Shown here in pieces: positions 36,243 through 50,096 of a DNA stretch of 64,000 nucleotides (positions are counted from its first letter, which is position 1; each line of letters begins with the position of its first letter). A program made the position numbers and the translations under genes. Under the pieces are notes generated by a model. The model was not told where the DNA came from and did not search any database. It saw nothing but the letters and a program-made list of their open reading frames with translations. This DNA comes from Cyathus striatus (Eukaryota; Basidiomycota; Agaricomycetes; Agaricales; Nidulariaceae): contig JAOVFP010000022.1 in the NCBI GenBank assembly GCA_025738555.1, positions 868,001 through 932,000 of the forward strand, given 5' to 3'.

Positions 36243-36489
36243 GACTTCAGTTCTATTGGATATACATTGCCCCAACCCATCAGTACATACTCGTCATCAT
36301 CGGGTACATACCATACATACTTCACAGGTATGGAAAGGTGATATGACGCGACCACCGTAATCAGGTATGCACAGGTAAAGAAATGGATTAACAAAGCGCA
36401 GGCACCGAATGCGCCCACTGGTATCTGCGACGACGATCGCATATCAAGGTTGAGACCCAGCAGGGGCCAGCAGATTGGAACAGCAACCT

Positions 36490-38526
36490 CTACCGGTTCA
36501 ACATTTCGCGTTTCACCTCGCTAGACCACTTGAAAAAGTTACATTTCCATTGAGGATCGACATCCTCTCTAAGACGCTCAGCCCGGCCCTTATCGTAGCC
36601 AGGCCCAACTGGTCTACATATTGCATTAGTGGATGACATTGAGACATAAGCAACGGTATCGTACCTTGAGCAGATGAAGAACTTCTTCCCGCGATTAGGG
36701 CCAGGCTTATTCACCGTAAACTCCTTCGCGGGCTCTCCATGTACAGTGCAATTAGGCGGTTGAATGGGAGCGAGCAGAGACGACCACGTCTCTGAGCTTT
36801 TGGTGTTGTTAGCTGAGATATTGGATGATGTAGAAGCGTTAGACTCTTGAGAGAGCAGGAGTGCAAAGTTATAGTCGGCATCCTCATCGACGGCTGGTGA
36901 ATCGGAGGGCTGTGCTTCCGCGGGATCTCTAATCTTTGCCTTAGATTTGGATTTCGACTTGGAAGAGCTCGCAGCAGAACCCGATTCAGCTCCCTTCGAC
37001 TTTCCAAAGTAAGATGCAAGGTTAGCCTGCCCCGGTCCCACACCAATCTTGCCCTTCACTTTTTCAGTTTGCTTTTCGAGTTTGAGCTTCTTCCGCGGCG
37101 GGGGATCAGCAGTAGTCTTCCTCTTCAGTGGTTGTGAGGTAATCGATGGTCGAGAAACCGTGGGTGCAGTGCTAGATAATGACGTAGTTGAGGAAGATTG
37201 CGGAGATTTCGAGGAAGAGAATGATGGGACCGGAGGAGTGGTATCACTAGGCACGTGACGAGGTATAGGCGCGATCTTGGGGTCCTTCAGACTTTGTAGT
37301 GTGGGGGTTATATTGGTAACGGTAGGACTGGGTGTCGGTGTCTTTTCCGATTGCGAATCGCGGGCAGCGGTGCTGCCTTTCTTAACGAAGAACTGGCCAA
37401 GCAGACGCTGTTTCCCCGAGTGCTCATCCCAAAACTTAGCAGCCAGACGAGGCAGATCCTTCTTAACGCCATTGAAGCAAACATTGTCCTTGAGCGCAAC
37501 AGTATTCCCCCCCGAGTCGACAATTTCGTCGTATAGATCGACATAGACGGGGCAATGGTCGCTGCCTTTGATCTGAGGCTGAATATCGGCACCTTTGATC
37601 CATGGAAGCAAACCTGCTGTGATGAGAATATAGTCTATCCGAGTTCCGTAGTTGGATTCTCGGGCCGAGATCTTCGTATTCCAACCTATAAGCTTCGAGT
37701 AAGAATAACGAAGAAACGAGTCTCAGCACAGGCTTACAGGTGTACATCCCTTTCCTGTCAGGCCAAAACCGTCGCACAACATCGATCACGGGGCCACCGC
37801 TCTCTACAAGCCACCTCTTCAACCACATACGACTCTCTTTTTCCTCATAAAACACCTCATCTTCATCTTTACCCTCTGCCTCAGCTTTGCGCCTAATAAT
37901 AGGTGCTTCACAATGATCCATCACGCTAGCACATGCGTTTATGTCGCCCACAACCATAACTTCCCTGCCCTCACTAATGAGGTCCCGTACGCGTGCAGAG
38001 AGGAGGGCATGGTACTGAGACTTGTATATGTCACGCTCGGGAGAGCCTGTACCATCGTTGGGGCAGTACACGTTGATGAGCACGAAGAGACCAAAGTCTA
38101 TCACCAATCCTCGACCTTCTGCATCGAGATCTTTGAAGTCGAGCTCAACTTCGTCTTCAACGTCAATATGGGGAGGATAAGATGCCAGAGGTGAAATGCG
38201 TTCTGCTGCTGAGAGAGAAGGCTTGGGTTGTATCAGCCCTGTAAGCCCTTCCTCTGCTTTTGAGGGCACGACTGTAGAACTTCGTGTGTAAACTGCTACG
38301 CCAGAGTACCCAGACTTCTTGATAGGGAAAGAGAAGAATGAGTCGTAGTTCGGTGGTACTGCAACCTCTTTGGGAAGTCCTTGACGCGAGGATTTCATCT
38401 CTAAGTGGGTAAAGTTCTTAACGTCACCAAAATTCTACGAATTAGCCCGAGTTCTTACCTTGAAAACATAGAATATCTGCCTCCAAGGCTTGAAGGATAT
38501 CATCATGTGTCTTCAGCTTGTTCCAC
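36490..38526 (-). CDS. apn2: DNA-(apurinic/apyrimidinic) endonuclease 2 with GRF zinc finger
   Basis: Four exons from the right are clear: 38526-38459, 38400-37738, 37685-36665 and 36613-36490. Exonuclease III-family motifs are ILCFQEMK (metal-binding Glu, across an exon junction), the active-site Asp-Asn in VVGDINACA, YGTRIDYIL and SDHCPV with the catalytic His. A low-complexity linker (about 300 residues) leads to a GRF finger: CTVHGEPA, FFICSR and WKCNFFKW. Apn2 repairs abasic sites and blocked 3' ends in the nucleus. The first exon, which should carry the WNxNG box, is not cleanly visible: STNGLR near 38600 fits the box partly, but no unbroken link to 38526 was found. The model is therefore 5'-incomplete. 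Confidence 0.88.
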
Positions 38527-39595
38527 CTATAATTCATATTAATCAGAAACTATAAACTAGTCGATATAGTTGCTAGCTCGAAGACCATTCGTCGACACCA
38601 GTTCGCGACGCTACTCTTTGGCGCCGTGCTGGACTTCAACCTACAGGAAGAAACATATGCTTACGGATGATATTGTGGAAGCGTACGAACTCCATTCTGC
38701 GCCAAGCATAACACTTGTTTAGTGGCCTAGAATCTGTCTAGAAGAGCGAACGCGTACTATGTTCCATGTCATAATTCGCATAGTGGCATGGTCGCGTCCT
38801 TCCTTTTGATATACGCAGTACTATATGAAAGACAGAAGCAGTCTTCAGCGGTGTTGAAGATATATGATAGTTAGACTAGCGAAAGTTGTCACCGTTGTCG
38901 TCGTGAGCAACGTTCGTGAGAATGGTTGATAGTCGTGGTTGACGGCGTTAAACAAGAGAACGTTTAGGCCTGCCATAAAATTGGCACGTGATTCCTAACA
39001 ACGCAGCTCGTTTTCAAAAAATTAAAATTAAACACAATTAAAACATTCAACTTGTACACGCTTAAACCTCCTTCTAACCGTCCTGATTGTTCCAGCTCTA
39101 ACTATATTCGCCGTTTTATAACATACCGTCTAGAACATGAAAGCTGGCATTATGCTTACAATAATGACAGTCTCCCTGGAATCGAAACTTGTCAGAAATG
39201 AGCAAGAAGTGAATCATTCTTATACAGCATCCGTTAATGTGCGTTATTTTCATATTAAGATGAATTCAAAGTTATGCACAGGAAGTATACTGATACATGC
39301 GTAATCAGTGAGGATTCTAGAGTTGCGAGGTTTAGCTGGCAATCGGCTTCTGAAACGTGCCACTGCAGCAAAATTATGTCGTCTGCGTCTGGACTCAGCG
39401 CCACGTTAAGAAAAGAACATAGAACCTAAAACATGCTCCGTGCTTCTACGGTCAATACGGGTGTCATGTTGTTTACCTCTGACGTCGTTATTCCAATTCT
39501 CGGTCCAGCAACAACATATTTAGCTCTTTCTGGGCAGTATAAATTCCTCGACCGGCCTCGAAGTTCCCTCTTTTACATTTCACAAGGCACTAATC
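38527..39595. other. Intergenic, holding the unresolved Apn2 first exon
   Basis: The possible Apn2 start region lies at about 38570-38700 (minus). The rest shows no gene. A TATA-like gtataaat at about 39537 precedes the next gene. Confidence 0.45.
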
Positions 39596-40068
39596 ATGCA
39601 AGTTCTGTCGTCAGTATTACTCATTTCATTTCTCTCGCTGCTGTCGGCATATGCCACACCTACACCCCAGGTGTCGATCCTTTCTCTCGGAAGTGCCACC
39701 AGTGTCTTTTGTATGTATCTCTTATCGATTCGTGAATGAAACGCTGAATTTTCTTTTCAGGTAGTTTAACATCCGTAAGTTGGCTTCACTGAGCGTAACC
39801 GCCACAGATTACTCACCGCTCATTGCAAATCCCCGGTACATACCATAGGACTGTAAGTTTCACAGCCAAGAGTCGCGGAATTGAAAGAAGCCAGACTAAT
39901 AATATGAAATAGGCCCGAAAGGAAGCCACTGTTGCCCTTCGCTTATCGCTGTTGGACCGCATACCGGCACGTTAGTTGTTTATTATTAGCTGGATGTTAT
40001 AATTCATTAACTTGTATTTCAGATGCATTGAAGGAAAGGCAACAGCCGGATGTGCCAGTTCTGTGTAG
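39596..40068 (+). CDS. Six-cysteine secreted peptide, outlying member (78 aa)
   Basis: Proposed exons: 39596-39710, 39761-39774, 39849-39852 (4 bases), 39913-39970 and 40023-40068. The sum is in frame. Signal peptide: MQVLSSVLLISFLSLLSAYA. The prosegment TPTPQ matches the post-signal motif of the cluster at 52-58 kb. The mature part has C-x5-C-x5-CC-x12-C-x8-C, with CPKGSHCC where the cluster has CPTGWRCC. The 4-base exon gact is unusual, but the relative at 62514-62929 independently needs a 4-base exon (gatt) at the same point. Both give Asp-Cys. Role unknown; secreted. Confidence 0.6.
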
Positions 40069-42899
40069 AAATTTTCCGATTTATATGTATAGATATTTTG
40101 TTCCGGGTCGGTGCTTACAATTGAATATAATAGATTAAACGAACACTAGGGGCTCCAGTACCACGGCGTGCTTAGCATGAATCTTGCGACTATCGATGTG
40201 TTTACCAACATCCATTTTTCATGTCTGACGCAGAAACGATGCAGTTTCATATTTTAATCGAGACATATTCATGTATCCATCCCCCCCCCATCTTGCCACT
40301 CTTGGCAGCGACCATGATGTACACGCGGTGTCCACGAGAAAGCTTCCGCCAAAAACGTTTATTGGTATTTTCATCTTCTACTAATTCCGAGGACTTTACC
40401 CTGATTAGTCCCAAGCGCTATGGATTCTAGTGATCACTCGGGTAGCTCCAAAGAACTAGCAATTTTGCATCATATCGGCGTGTCTTATAACCGTATGGCA
40501 GTTACACATTTATTACTATTATTACATTCCAGACATCACACTCTGATCTCTAGAAACCAAACTTTATCATCTTAACCGACAAGTTTTAGCTGACGACCCC
40601 ATATCTAGGTCCCGGGGGAGCTTGATCTTGCTGACAGTTTGGGCAGAGCCGCTGGATTGTGCGATCTGTAGAAGAAATCAGCGCAGCCGCGTGAGTTTGA
40701 TCAATAGGACACACCGTATTGTTCTGGGAATTGGCGGCTAGTTAAGCGTTAGGGAAAACCATCATTTACATCCTCGTTTCATGCTTACTATTGCCAGCAA
40801 GTCTTCCTACAATCGGGACCGCAGTTGCTTGGGTGTGTAACGCTGAATTTACAAAACCGATCTTCGCAACGAATCTAACAAGGATGATCAGAGAGACTAC
40901 GATCGCGAGCGAGATGCCAAATATCTAACAGTTTCGTCGGGCTATGGTAAAGCGTTAATCAGGACTATTCGGGCCATCTAAAACCGACCTACGAGTGCGT
41001 ATCTGTGCCCACAGAGGGCGTAGATTTCTACAACTCTGGGGAATGATGTCAATAACAAGATTCGTCTCGGATTAATTTACACTACTTACTGACGAAGTCG
41101 ACACATCTTGTGGAACAAATAGAAAGAATACTGGATTATTATACGAGTAGTGAGTTAGAGGAACTTGTTTGTAGGAATACAAGAGAAATCCTGAAGTTTT
41201 AATACCATGTTGTCTGGGACTCCAGATACCTTGTTTTTTCGCATTCACCACGATTCCAAGGACCGCATGTCGATCCGATTTCTCGAATCATTCGATGACG
41301 GCGAAGTCTCCTCATTGAGGCCACGAATATAGGGAAATCAGACTTATACTACCGCCGCCATAGAGGAGGTCCCGACTGGGATGTTTGGGCATGGTCTCGA
41401 TGATCTGGTAACTCTACGGTTTGATCGTGACGACGCTGAACCGGGAAGTTAAAACTTTAAAATTCAAAATGCTTTAACTTTCCTCGAATGAAGCTCAATG
41501 AACTCATGACCTCATTTGCACTTTTTCGTCCTATATGTTCAGTTTTATGAAGCGGAACAAATCTTTGCTATTTTCACATCGATTACAACAGGAACGACAC
41601 GCGGTCGAGCAAAGAAAGAATGTACGACAGTAACTTGATCTGATGATAGTTTCCAATTGGCTGGCACCGGCCCTCTGATAATGGAGTGCCAGTGACTGAG
41701 AAGCGAAGCCGCCTTGCGGCAGTAAATTAAATATTCAGTACCCGTGCTGGGGTCGGGTGGTACTTGTAGGTCTATTCTGGTGCCGTGAAGATGTGAGTTA
41801 TCTGAGAGTTTATGTAGGAAGTCAAATAGATACAAACCGATAATTATTGCCACCGAAATTATCACTCGCGTTATCAATAATCAATGAAAGGATGTTAATA
41901 TGACAATAGTTTCAGCACTTGATCCGAAAGCACCGAGAGCAAAGATTATCTGTAGGTGCCAGATAATCCATGACTGCGAGCCCTGCCTAAAGGATGAGGC
42001 TTCCTCCGAGAGCCATTTTACAGCTATGTATCGCGGGTGTTTGGATAATACAATGAAGGCGACACAAATGCGCAGTTTTACTACATGAATGATGTATACC
42101 TGCCGAATCAGTGGATATTGAGAAGCCCGATAAGAACTCGGGGGGCCAGAATGAAGGTAAAGTGTAGTGGTCGGCTGTGAATGGCCTCGATAGCGATGAA
42201 TTCCGCCGACAGAAAAGGACCAAGTGGTTAGCTCACCTGATAGTATTACGGAATATATTTCCATTAATGTGAGGTTACTAATATAAGACATACACATGCG
42301 CCAGCTGACATGGGAAACCTTTAACAGCTATGAGCAGCGGCGTCAACAACTAGCTCGTGTGCGTGAAGGGGGAAGGGCGTACCACAGTAGAGGTGGCCCC
42401 GTAGAAGTCCTACAGAGTTTCACACTCTAGAAATATCAATAAGGGTAGTACCCATGTCACTATTCACGGCCCAGGATATGCTACTCAAGAGAGGAATAAC
42501 TGTGTGATCAAGTATGAGCACCATCTCAGTCGCAAGGTAATGCTGGAACTAAGCTCCGTCTCGCGCCAGTCAGGCGACGTTCGGCAGCGGAGGGAACCCT
42601 ATATCTCGCCCGTGGATAAGAAATTGAGGAATAGCGCTGGAGCAATAGCTAGGGGGGTGCATACTCTAGTATCTACCAACGTCTCGGGATGCTGACGGCA
42701 CGAAGCACCCTACAATGGATATAGTAACCCACCATACGCTCGGGTCAAAGTAAACTCTTTGGCAAAAGCAATTGAGAAAATAGCTGCGGGCTGAGTGGTA
42801 GAAAGACTAGGACACATCTCCGTTCAACTACTTGCGGGAGTTCACTATCCAGCTTATATCGTTCTTACGATCTCGCGTGTCTAGCTTTCTAAGAATATT
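40069..42899. other. Long stretch without a supported gene
   Basis: Hydrophobic minus-strand frames at about 41545-41877 (VIISVAIIIGLYLFDFL) and 41881-42297 hint at a decayed membrane-protein gene. No exon chain or family mark holds up. Confidence 0.35.
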
Positions 42900-45800
42900 G
42901 TCACCAGCTATGCGCTCGCGTCAGAGCGCAACGCGATGGGTAGTCCCCTAAACAAGGTATCTGTCAAGCCGGGAAGCCAGAATGGTAGGACATACCACAG
43001 ACGTACATGATATCGAGTCATACTGATCACCTTGAAGCATAGTAAAATAATTGCCCAAACTGGCTCTTGACGAGCAGCTATAAAACACGAGTCTGGCGTA
43101 CGTCGACCCGTTCCGTAGACAGGCACATCCCGTTCGTAACGATAAGTTGGTGCACAAGAGGGCACCAGGGTTCCTATTCTTGCACAGGTACTTTCACCCA
43201 TATTTGGCTGTAGAGCCGCCATGAGGTCTAGTAATATTGTTCTGTTGGAGGAATAGGGGCTGTAGCTAGGATTATATCAGATACCGGCAAGTAAACCGGT
43301 AACTACAACAAAATCACAATGAAAGCAACGGAATACCATCGGCCTGCAGCTAACGAGACCAAAGTAACGTGTCAAAATGAGTAGAGGAGGAAAATGAGGG
43401 TACGCACAGCCTTGTCGAGAGACATCTGGAATCGAGTCGTAAACGGCCTCCGTCGATGGGTCGCCTTTAATGCTTAAGGGACGTCGACCGTATTCGTGGC
43501 ATCTCCGTCCACCTTAAGGCCTGGTGATTCATCTTTCTTTAGCTTAATTATGGTATCTTTAACGGCGAGGCTACTGAACACGTTTTGGACAGCCAGAGGA
43601 TGAGACTCAGAGCATGTCAATTACGAGTGATTCGGAGGGGTAAGCACAATCCACACCAGTCACCAATGGAGAGTGTGAAAATTGAGGGCTGAAGCGCTGA
43701 AGCGTCACAACTGTAGGCTGCAGACTGAGAATATCACTACGTGCAGGGTTACCCGATGGTACGATGGCACAATCATAATTAAGGCCTAGTATTCACAAAT
43801 CAGGACTTTGAACATTGTCCTGTCATCAGCGAGCGGTATGTCGACGAAACCAACATATAGCTCTTAACTTTAACTACATTATTTTTAGACCAGCCGTTGT
43901 CAAGACTTGCTTCTCCTGCTTGTTGATGAACGCCTTTTGGGTAGCCAGAAGAGGACAAACCCAAAGGAATAGCACAAGTAGATTAAGAAGCGGAAGTGGA
44001 ATCCACACCGGCTACAGGCCGCAAAGGTGTGGTGGGTGTAGGATTAGCCGATCGCGTTGCGCAACTATCACGGTAAATTCTATCCCCGGCGCCTGGTCAT
44101 CAAGCATCGATATTCACGCTACTTGGGGGCTTTGTCCTATCGAAGATCATTGCTTGCGCCAGCAGTAAACAGGGAACAGATAAGGTTGAAGTGATGGAAC
44201 TTAATAGCCTGCAACTAGTAGAGAACAAGGTAGCATGTCAGCAAGAGCAGAGGTCGGAGAAGTGGGACAGTAACAGGACGTACAGCCTGTTCGGGGTAAC
44301 GCATCACTCAATCGCCGGGTCTTAAGGCCTTGCTCCGCATTCGTGGTGCTCGCACGCCATCTGCTTTCCCAATGTTACTTATCGGCGCTAAGTCCGGGCC
44401 ATTCTGTTTATACAGCAGTATCGATAGAAGCGGGGCGCGAGTTGAGACATAAAGGCACTGCGATAGTATTTGTGCTAAGGCGGTAGCGCGGCGTGTAGTA
44501 CTAGATAACATTATGCCTCTGCGATACAGCGCAATCCTGGGTCAAGTCTGGGACCAATGCTGAGATATCACTGACAGCCTGGCTCGAGACTATCAACGAG
44601 GGTTTTGCAAAGCTCGTTGACGTATCATTGTTGTCGCGGCGAGTACTATGACGAACAACGTAGGGCGCAGTCGAGAAGTATCGTCGAAGGGATAAAGATC
44701 TTCGCTTGCGCTGTTTAACCGGTATGCACTGGATGAGCAGCACATCTTCCGTACTCGAACGATTCAGTAGAATGAAGGCACTACCCATGACATACACGCC
44801 GGTTCTAGATGAAAGGTTCTGAGGCCGATGAATCGTTACTGTCGAGTAGTCAACGTAAAGCACGTTTCAAAAGGATATCGTGGCAGACTACATACGGGTT
44901 TGAGTAGGTTTTTCGTAATAGAGCTGGGGTGGTGGGATATCTGGGGTAATCAAGTTCTTTGGTGGTGGCTAACGGAAATGAAACCGGTTTCAAGTTTGTA
45001 GCTGGATGTCGTGGGAGTGAGCATAACGCGATCGAGAAGCTCATCGACAAAAATATCTGTCAATCAGGAAAGCTAGAAGGGCAAGACTGGCGACAGATTC
45101 AGACAAATACGCTGTTAAGGTGCACAGACCGCCATGAAGCGTTTTCCTGCGGTAGGTCAACTACCCAGTCTATATATTGTAAACCCAGCTACAGAACACG
45201 AGTTAAAAGTCAACAGAGAGAGGTGCATTGTGCTGAACGAGGGCCGCGATGTAGTATTGGCGCCTCTGCCAATGTAGGGTTGTGGAGCTTCTTTGCATTC
45301 TGATGTACGATTGGTGATACAGAGGCCATGGCATGATTCCTACAGAAACCGGTCTGTTAACAAGTAACAGAGATAAAAAGGCTAGCTCGAAGGCATATCA
45401 GCAGGAGGTGGGAGAGAAAGAAGAGGAACGTAACGTACAACCTCTTTGGGGACCATCTGGAACCGCACAAACACATCCGAAAGTAGTCTCATTGTTCACC
45501 GTTAGGTCGTCTCATCGACTTGCCACATTCGTGGTGCTATCCGGCAGCTCTCTCAGCTTATTAGACTCATTGATATCAATACTATGGGTGGCGGACAGTG
45601 TTGCGTAACGGATTAGCGGATGGTGTGGTACTGCTATCATATCATTGTCAATGTTGGGAAGGACTCTGTCGTCTTGGCCATCGCGAACCGTGATGTTGAA
45701 CATTGACCTTGCCTTTTCCGTCGACAACATTTTTTGTTTGCTAATTCAACGATAAGATAAACATCATCGCACATGTACCGCTTAGGAAAGACTGCTGAGC

Positions 45801-48800
45801 ATTACTTGAAAAAAGGAAATCGTATTTGAAGATCGTGCCACCACAGTTTCCCTGGGCTGACGGCAATAGCTCCTGCGAAACGTAAGGATTCCAGTAAAGC
45901 TTCTCTATGCATTATTGGGGCCAGAAGCGGCCCTGTGTCCCCAAAAACGACGGGAGTCACATGCCGACAGTGTACATCCAGGATGAATCAGAGTAATATG
46001 TCAGCAAGAGCTGTGGTGTAAAGAAGGTAAACATACAGCCTGCTAGGCGAGTATCGGATGCAAGGCAAATGTTCCAACAGGAATCAAGTGGCAGACCAGG
46101 GGTGTTTCAGGTGAGAAAAAGCGAGATAGAAAGAGGAAGTATAACGGAAAAAACCCTCCATAGCCGGGTTATCTGTGGCACAGGGATCTGCTCCATATAT
46201 GTGGTGCACTTGGCGTCTCTCCTACGCGAACCTTACTGTGTCCTTTAGACATGTCGACGTAAGACCAGGATCTCTCAAATGTTGTTGGACACCCTTTTGT
46301 AACAATATGGAATGCACTGGCAATTTTCAAGGTATCGAATGGCAGTTACTTGGGGCACCAGTAAACGGTAGTAGCGAGGGGGTCTCAATGACAATGGCGG
46401 GAGCCAGCTAGCAGATGAGAGTAGCATGCCAGTACAAGTAGAGCAATGTCATACCAGGAAGGGGACGTACAGCATGCTCGGGAAGAACTTGACACTCATA
46501 CATACGAAGAAAGTTCCGTCGGCGGCTCGTCTCAGGAATTGGTGCACCTGGAGATTCCTTCGTGAAGGTTAACGATGTCGTCCTTAGACTCGTTGACGTA
46601 AAGACCAAGCTCTCCCGCACGTGCCAGGTATTATTTAGCAAAATATCGAGCGCCTGTTTCTGGCACCAGAAGTAGGAAGGTGGGACGATGAGGTCGCAAT
46701 GAGAACGATAGGTACCAGCTAGCAGACAAAAAAATAACGTCAATACAGTGAGAGCAATAACTTGCGAGAAAGGGGACGCACGGCCTGCTCGGGGAGTATC
46801 CGGTATTCGGAGCTCATAAAGCAAATCCAAAAACAGTCCCATAACGCCGTATTCGTGGTGCCGCTGGCCACTCTCCTTCGCCAGCCGTAAGTGCGTACCT
46901 TTAGACTCGTCAGCAACAGCAATGGGTTCTCTATTGTTGCTGGATACACTTTTCCAATGGCATGAGGCAGAAGATTTGCGACTAGCAACGTGCCAGCTTT
47001 AACTAGCCTTAGAGTCTAGACTCGTCGGCCTAAAGATCATATTATTTGATCGCAATGAAAGCGACGAGATACAGCTAACAAACAATAGTAAGTTACCATA
47101 TCAACACGCAATAAAATGACATACGAGGAAGGGACGTACGGCCTGCGCGGGGAAACCTGGAGTTCATAAGCACATGGGCCGTGGTGCATCTGGCTTGGCC
47201 GCCTTTAATAAACCGATTCTAGTCTTGTCAGCGTAAACATCATTTGGCAAAGCATCGAACGCCCGTTGCTTGCGTGAGCAATAAAGGGGGTGGCTATAAG
47301 AGCGCGTGCGGCTAGCTAGCAAATGAATAAGATAGGTTAGTACAGGAAGAGATCGTATGCGAGAAGAGAGACGTACGGCCTGATCGGGGAGCATCTGAAG
47401 CTTATAAACATATCCAAAAACAGGTACATCGATGGGTCGTCTCGGGCATTTACTCAATAATCGTGGTGTATACAGCGAATCTCCTTCACTAACCTTAAAG
47501 TGTAGCTGCATTGTATTAAGGCTCATCAGCGTAAGGACCAGGTTCTCCCGCATGCTGCTGGACATCATTTGAATGCCTGTAGCATGCATCCAAAAATAGC
47601 TCCACAACTTGTTCCGCATTCGTGGTGCATCTGGCAACTCTTCTTCGCTAACCTTAACTGCGTGTCTTAACACATCGGTACTAGAGCTGGCTTCTCCAGC
47701 ATATTGCTGGATACACTTTGGCGACGGCCAGACGTGGAGGGGCCACGACCAGCTAAGTATATCGCGATGTAATAATATCAGAATTAATGTCCGACACTCC
47801 CTCGCCGACCTTAACTGCACCGTCCTTAGACTCTCGGCGTAAAACCCATATTCTCCGGTCGCAATGGGGGTAGCGAGAGAGAGCTAATAGATCACAGAAA
47901 CATGTCAGTATAATATGAGCAATGTTACGCGGAAGGGACATACAACTTGCTCGTTAAGCATCTGGAGCTCATAAAATAGAACCGAAAACAGCTGCATCGA
48001 CGGTTACCATCCAGGGGACTTACTCCACATATATGGTGCAGGTGATGACGCCCCGTCGATAACCTTAACTGTGTTGTTTCCAGACTCGTCAGAGTCGGGA
48101 CTGGGTTTGCTGAACAGCCTTTAACAACGACCGGGGCAGATGAACCGCCGACAATGTGTAGTGTAGCTGCAACGAGACAATGGTCGTCACTTGTGCTGGC
48201 AAAAACCAGGTAGCAACAATAAGAATACAATGAAAACGCTAAGAGCAAGCAGAGCCCAAAGTACGTCGGCAGGAGTAAAGGTAAAATAGGAAGGGAGCGT
48301 ACAGCTTTCTCGGAGTTTGATGCAGCCTTCACCACCAAAGCTCGGAGTAGTTTCTCTCAATATTCGCAAATTGTGACCTCCCGTCAACAGCCAGCGAGTT
48401 TCTATGTAAGAGGTAAGCGGAACTAAGAATAAAGGGGATCGACAATAGAGACATACCCAAGCCCGGGAGGATGTGGTATATATCTCCACCGTTTTCGAAA
48501 ATGAAGCTTCTTCTCCAACGGCGTAGCTACTAGCTCCTACCAAAAGTTTTTGATTAAGCTTTCTGGGGTATCATCGAGGTTAGCAGTCGCTCCATTTTCG
48601 TAAGGTGGGGGCACTGGGCCGTGTTCATCGGTGAATACTAGGACCGATGTTCTAATGAAGGAACTCCCCGTCGCAAACTTTCTCGGCGGTAACAGATACG
48701 ACCATCCGTCTCCTGCTCACTCTAGTATAACCAAGGGCAGCTCAAACTGATAAATGTTCCAGGGAGTTAGAAGTATGGACTACGTATGGTACAGCATGGG

Positions 48801-49780
48801 AGCAACGTACGCAAGCCAATGGTACAAAGGATGTGCAACTTGTTGCATCACGGCTCTCAGCAGAGCGTACGGGCGTGGCAATGAGATAGTACCTCCCTGT
48901 TCTTCTCGATCGTAACTACCCGCCGCCCACCTGCAAGTTTCTAAGCAAAGGTCAATAAACTAAGAATCGAGAGGATCAAGTGCAGCCATAACCAGGCTCA
49001 GAAAGGTGTATCGTATATAACCCCAGCCATTTTCGAAAAAGATCGTTTCCCAACGGTGCAGCTTCTAGCTGCCATGCAACTTGTTGTATCTGTTCTTCTC
49101 GGATCGTAACTACCTCTAAGCGAAGGTCAGCACAACTAAGAATCAAGAAGATCAAGTGCAGTCATACCTAGGTTCGGAAAGGTGTATGGCGTATGGTATT
49201 TACCCCCACCGTTATCGAAACAAGATCCTTCCCCAACGGCGTATCTTCTAGATAGATCCCACATAAAAGTTTTACTCACGCTCTCCGGGGTATCATCGAG
49301 GTCAGCAGTCGCTCCGTTCTGGCAAGGTATAGGCAGGTCATGTTCGTTGGCGAATACTATGACCGACGTTCTGAGCGCGACGCCTATGAGGTAACTCTCT
49401 GTGACATAGTTGTAGGGCCCCTCTCGCTATAGGCCCCATTAGCATATAAGCTTAATGTAGCGAGAACGAATGCTCACGTAAAGTATGCGATGAGATGGTC
49501 GCGGTCGGGGGTGCATGTTCAGCTCTTAAAGAGAAAGGTATTGGCAACCCCATGACGGAAGTATGATTTCAGCAAACTTTCCGTCACATAGGCTAGAAGA
49601 CTTGTTAGCATATAGGCTTAGTGTAGCAAGAACGGAATACTCACCGTAAAGTATGTGATGTGATGTGATGTGGTGGCCAGGGTCGGAGGTGCATGTTCAG
49701 CTCTTGAAGGGAAAGTTATTGGCGACCCCATGACGATAATGTGATTTCAGCATCAAAAGCCTGGTTAGCAGGGAACCTCA
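42900..49780 (-). repeat. Degenerate tandem repeat array, readable on the minus strand
   Basis: A set of short marks recurs at uneven distances. On the plus strand these are gacgtacagcctgctcgggg (near 44280, 46464, 46788, 47132, 47380, 47937 and others) and attcgtggtgc followed by ctccttcgctaaccttaact (near 44340, 45530, 46850, 47462, 47620). The spacing at 46.2-48.1 kb is mostly about 280-400 bases. On the minus strand a unit resembles one exon ending in YELQMLPEQA before a GTACGT donor, with KVSEGDSPDAPR in the middle. One 218-codon frame (47164-47820) spans three units. A second repeat type lies at 48.4-49.4 kb, with NGATADLDDTPES and YAVGEGSCF-type segments. No known domain was recognised. 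Stops and shifts are frequent, so I take it as remains of a repeated gene. Confidence 0.55.
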
Positions 49781-50096
49781 AATACACACCTCTAAGAAGC
49801 AAAGAGGAAAGTAAAAGTGTTGACAGCTGCCATGCATATGCATACAAGTGTGTTGTAACCTCTTGAATAACCTGCCAGGCAAGGGTAAGTCAATCAGAAG
49901 CAATGATACTTCAAACCGACGACAAAACAACAGCAGAGCCCTAGCTTCCTCATAGCAGCAAAAAAGCACCTTCCATGCAAAGAAGGCGAATACAAGGGTC
50001 ATTATAATGCAATAAATATAATCATGAAGAGCATAATCGTAAAGGTACGACACCGTTCGTAGTGATACAAGAAGCATGACCAGCACTTCCAAGTCC
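49781..50096. other. Short intergenic stretch; no gene seen
   Basis: Nothing supported between the repeat array and the Bud20-like gene. Confidence 0.4.

Noticed and set aside
37555..38194. Two plus-strand frames of 113 and 93 codons
   Set aside because: Antisense to the Apn2 catalytic exon.
41545..42297. Two hydrophobic minus-strand frames as a membrane protein gene
   Set aside because: Hydrophobic stretches are present, but no family mark or consistent exon chain; mentioned only in the intergenic note.
43815..44168. 117-codon plus-strand frame
   Set aside because: No domain, no splice context and odd composition within the repeat array.
47164..47820. 218-codon minus-strand frame as a stand-alone gene
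   Set aside because: It spans several units of the degenerate repeat array, crosses what look like former splice borders, and has no recognised domain. Treated as part of the array.
42900..49780. CRISPR-like or rDNA-type array
   Set aside because: Units differ in length and sequence, without identical short repeats and spacers; the DNA is clearly eukaryotic.
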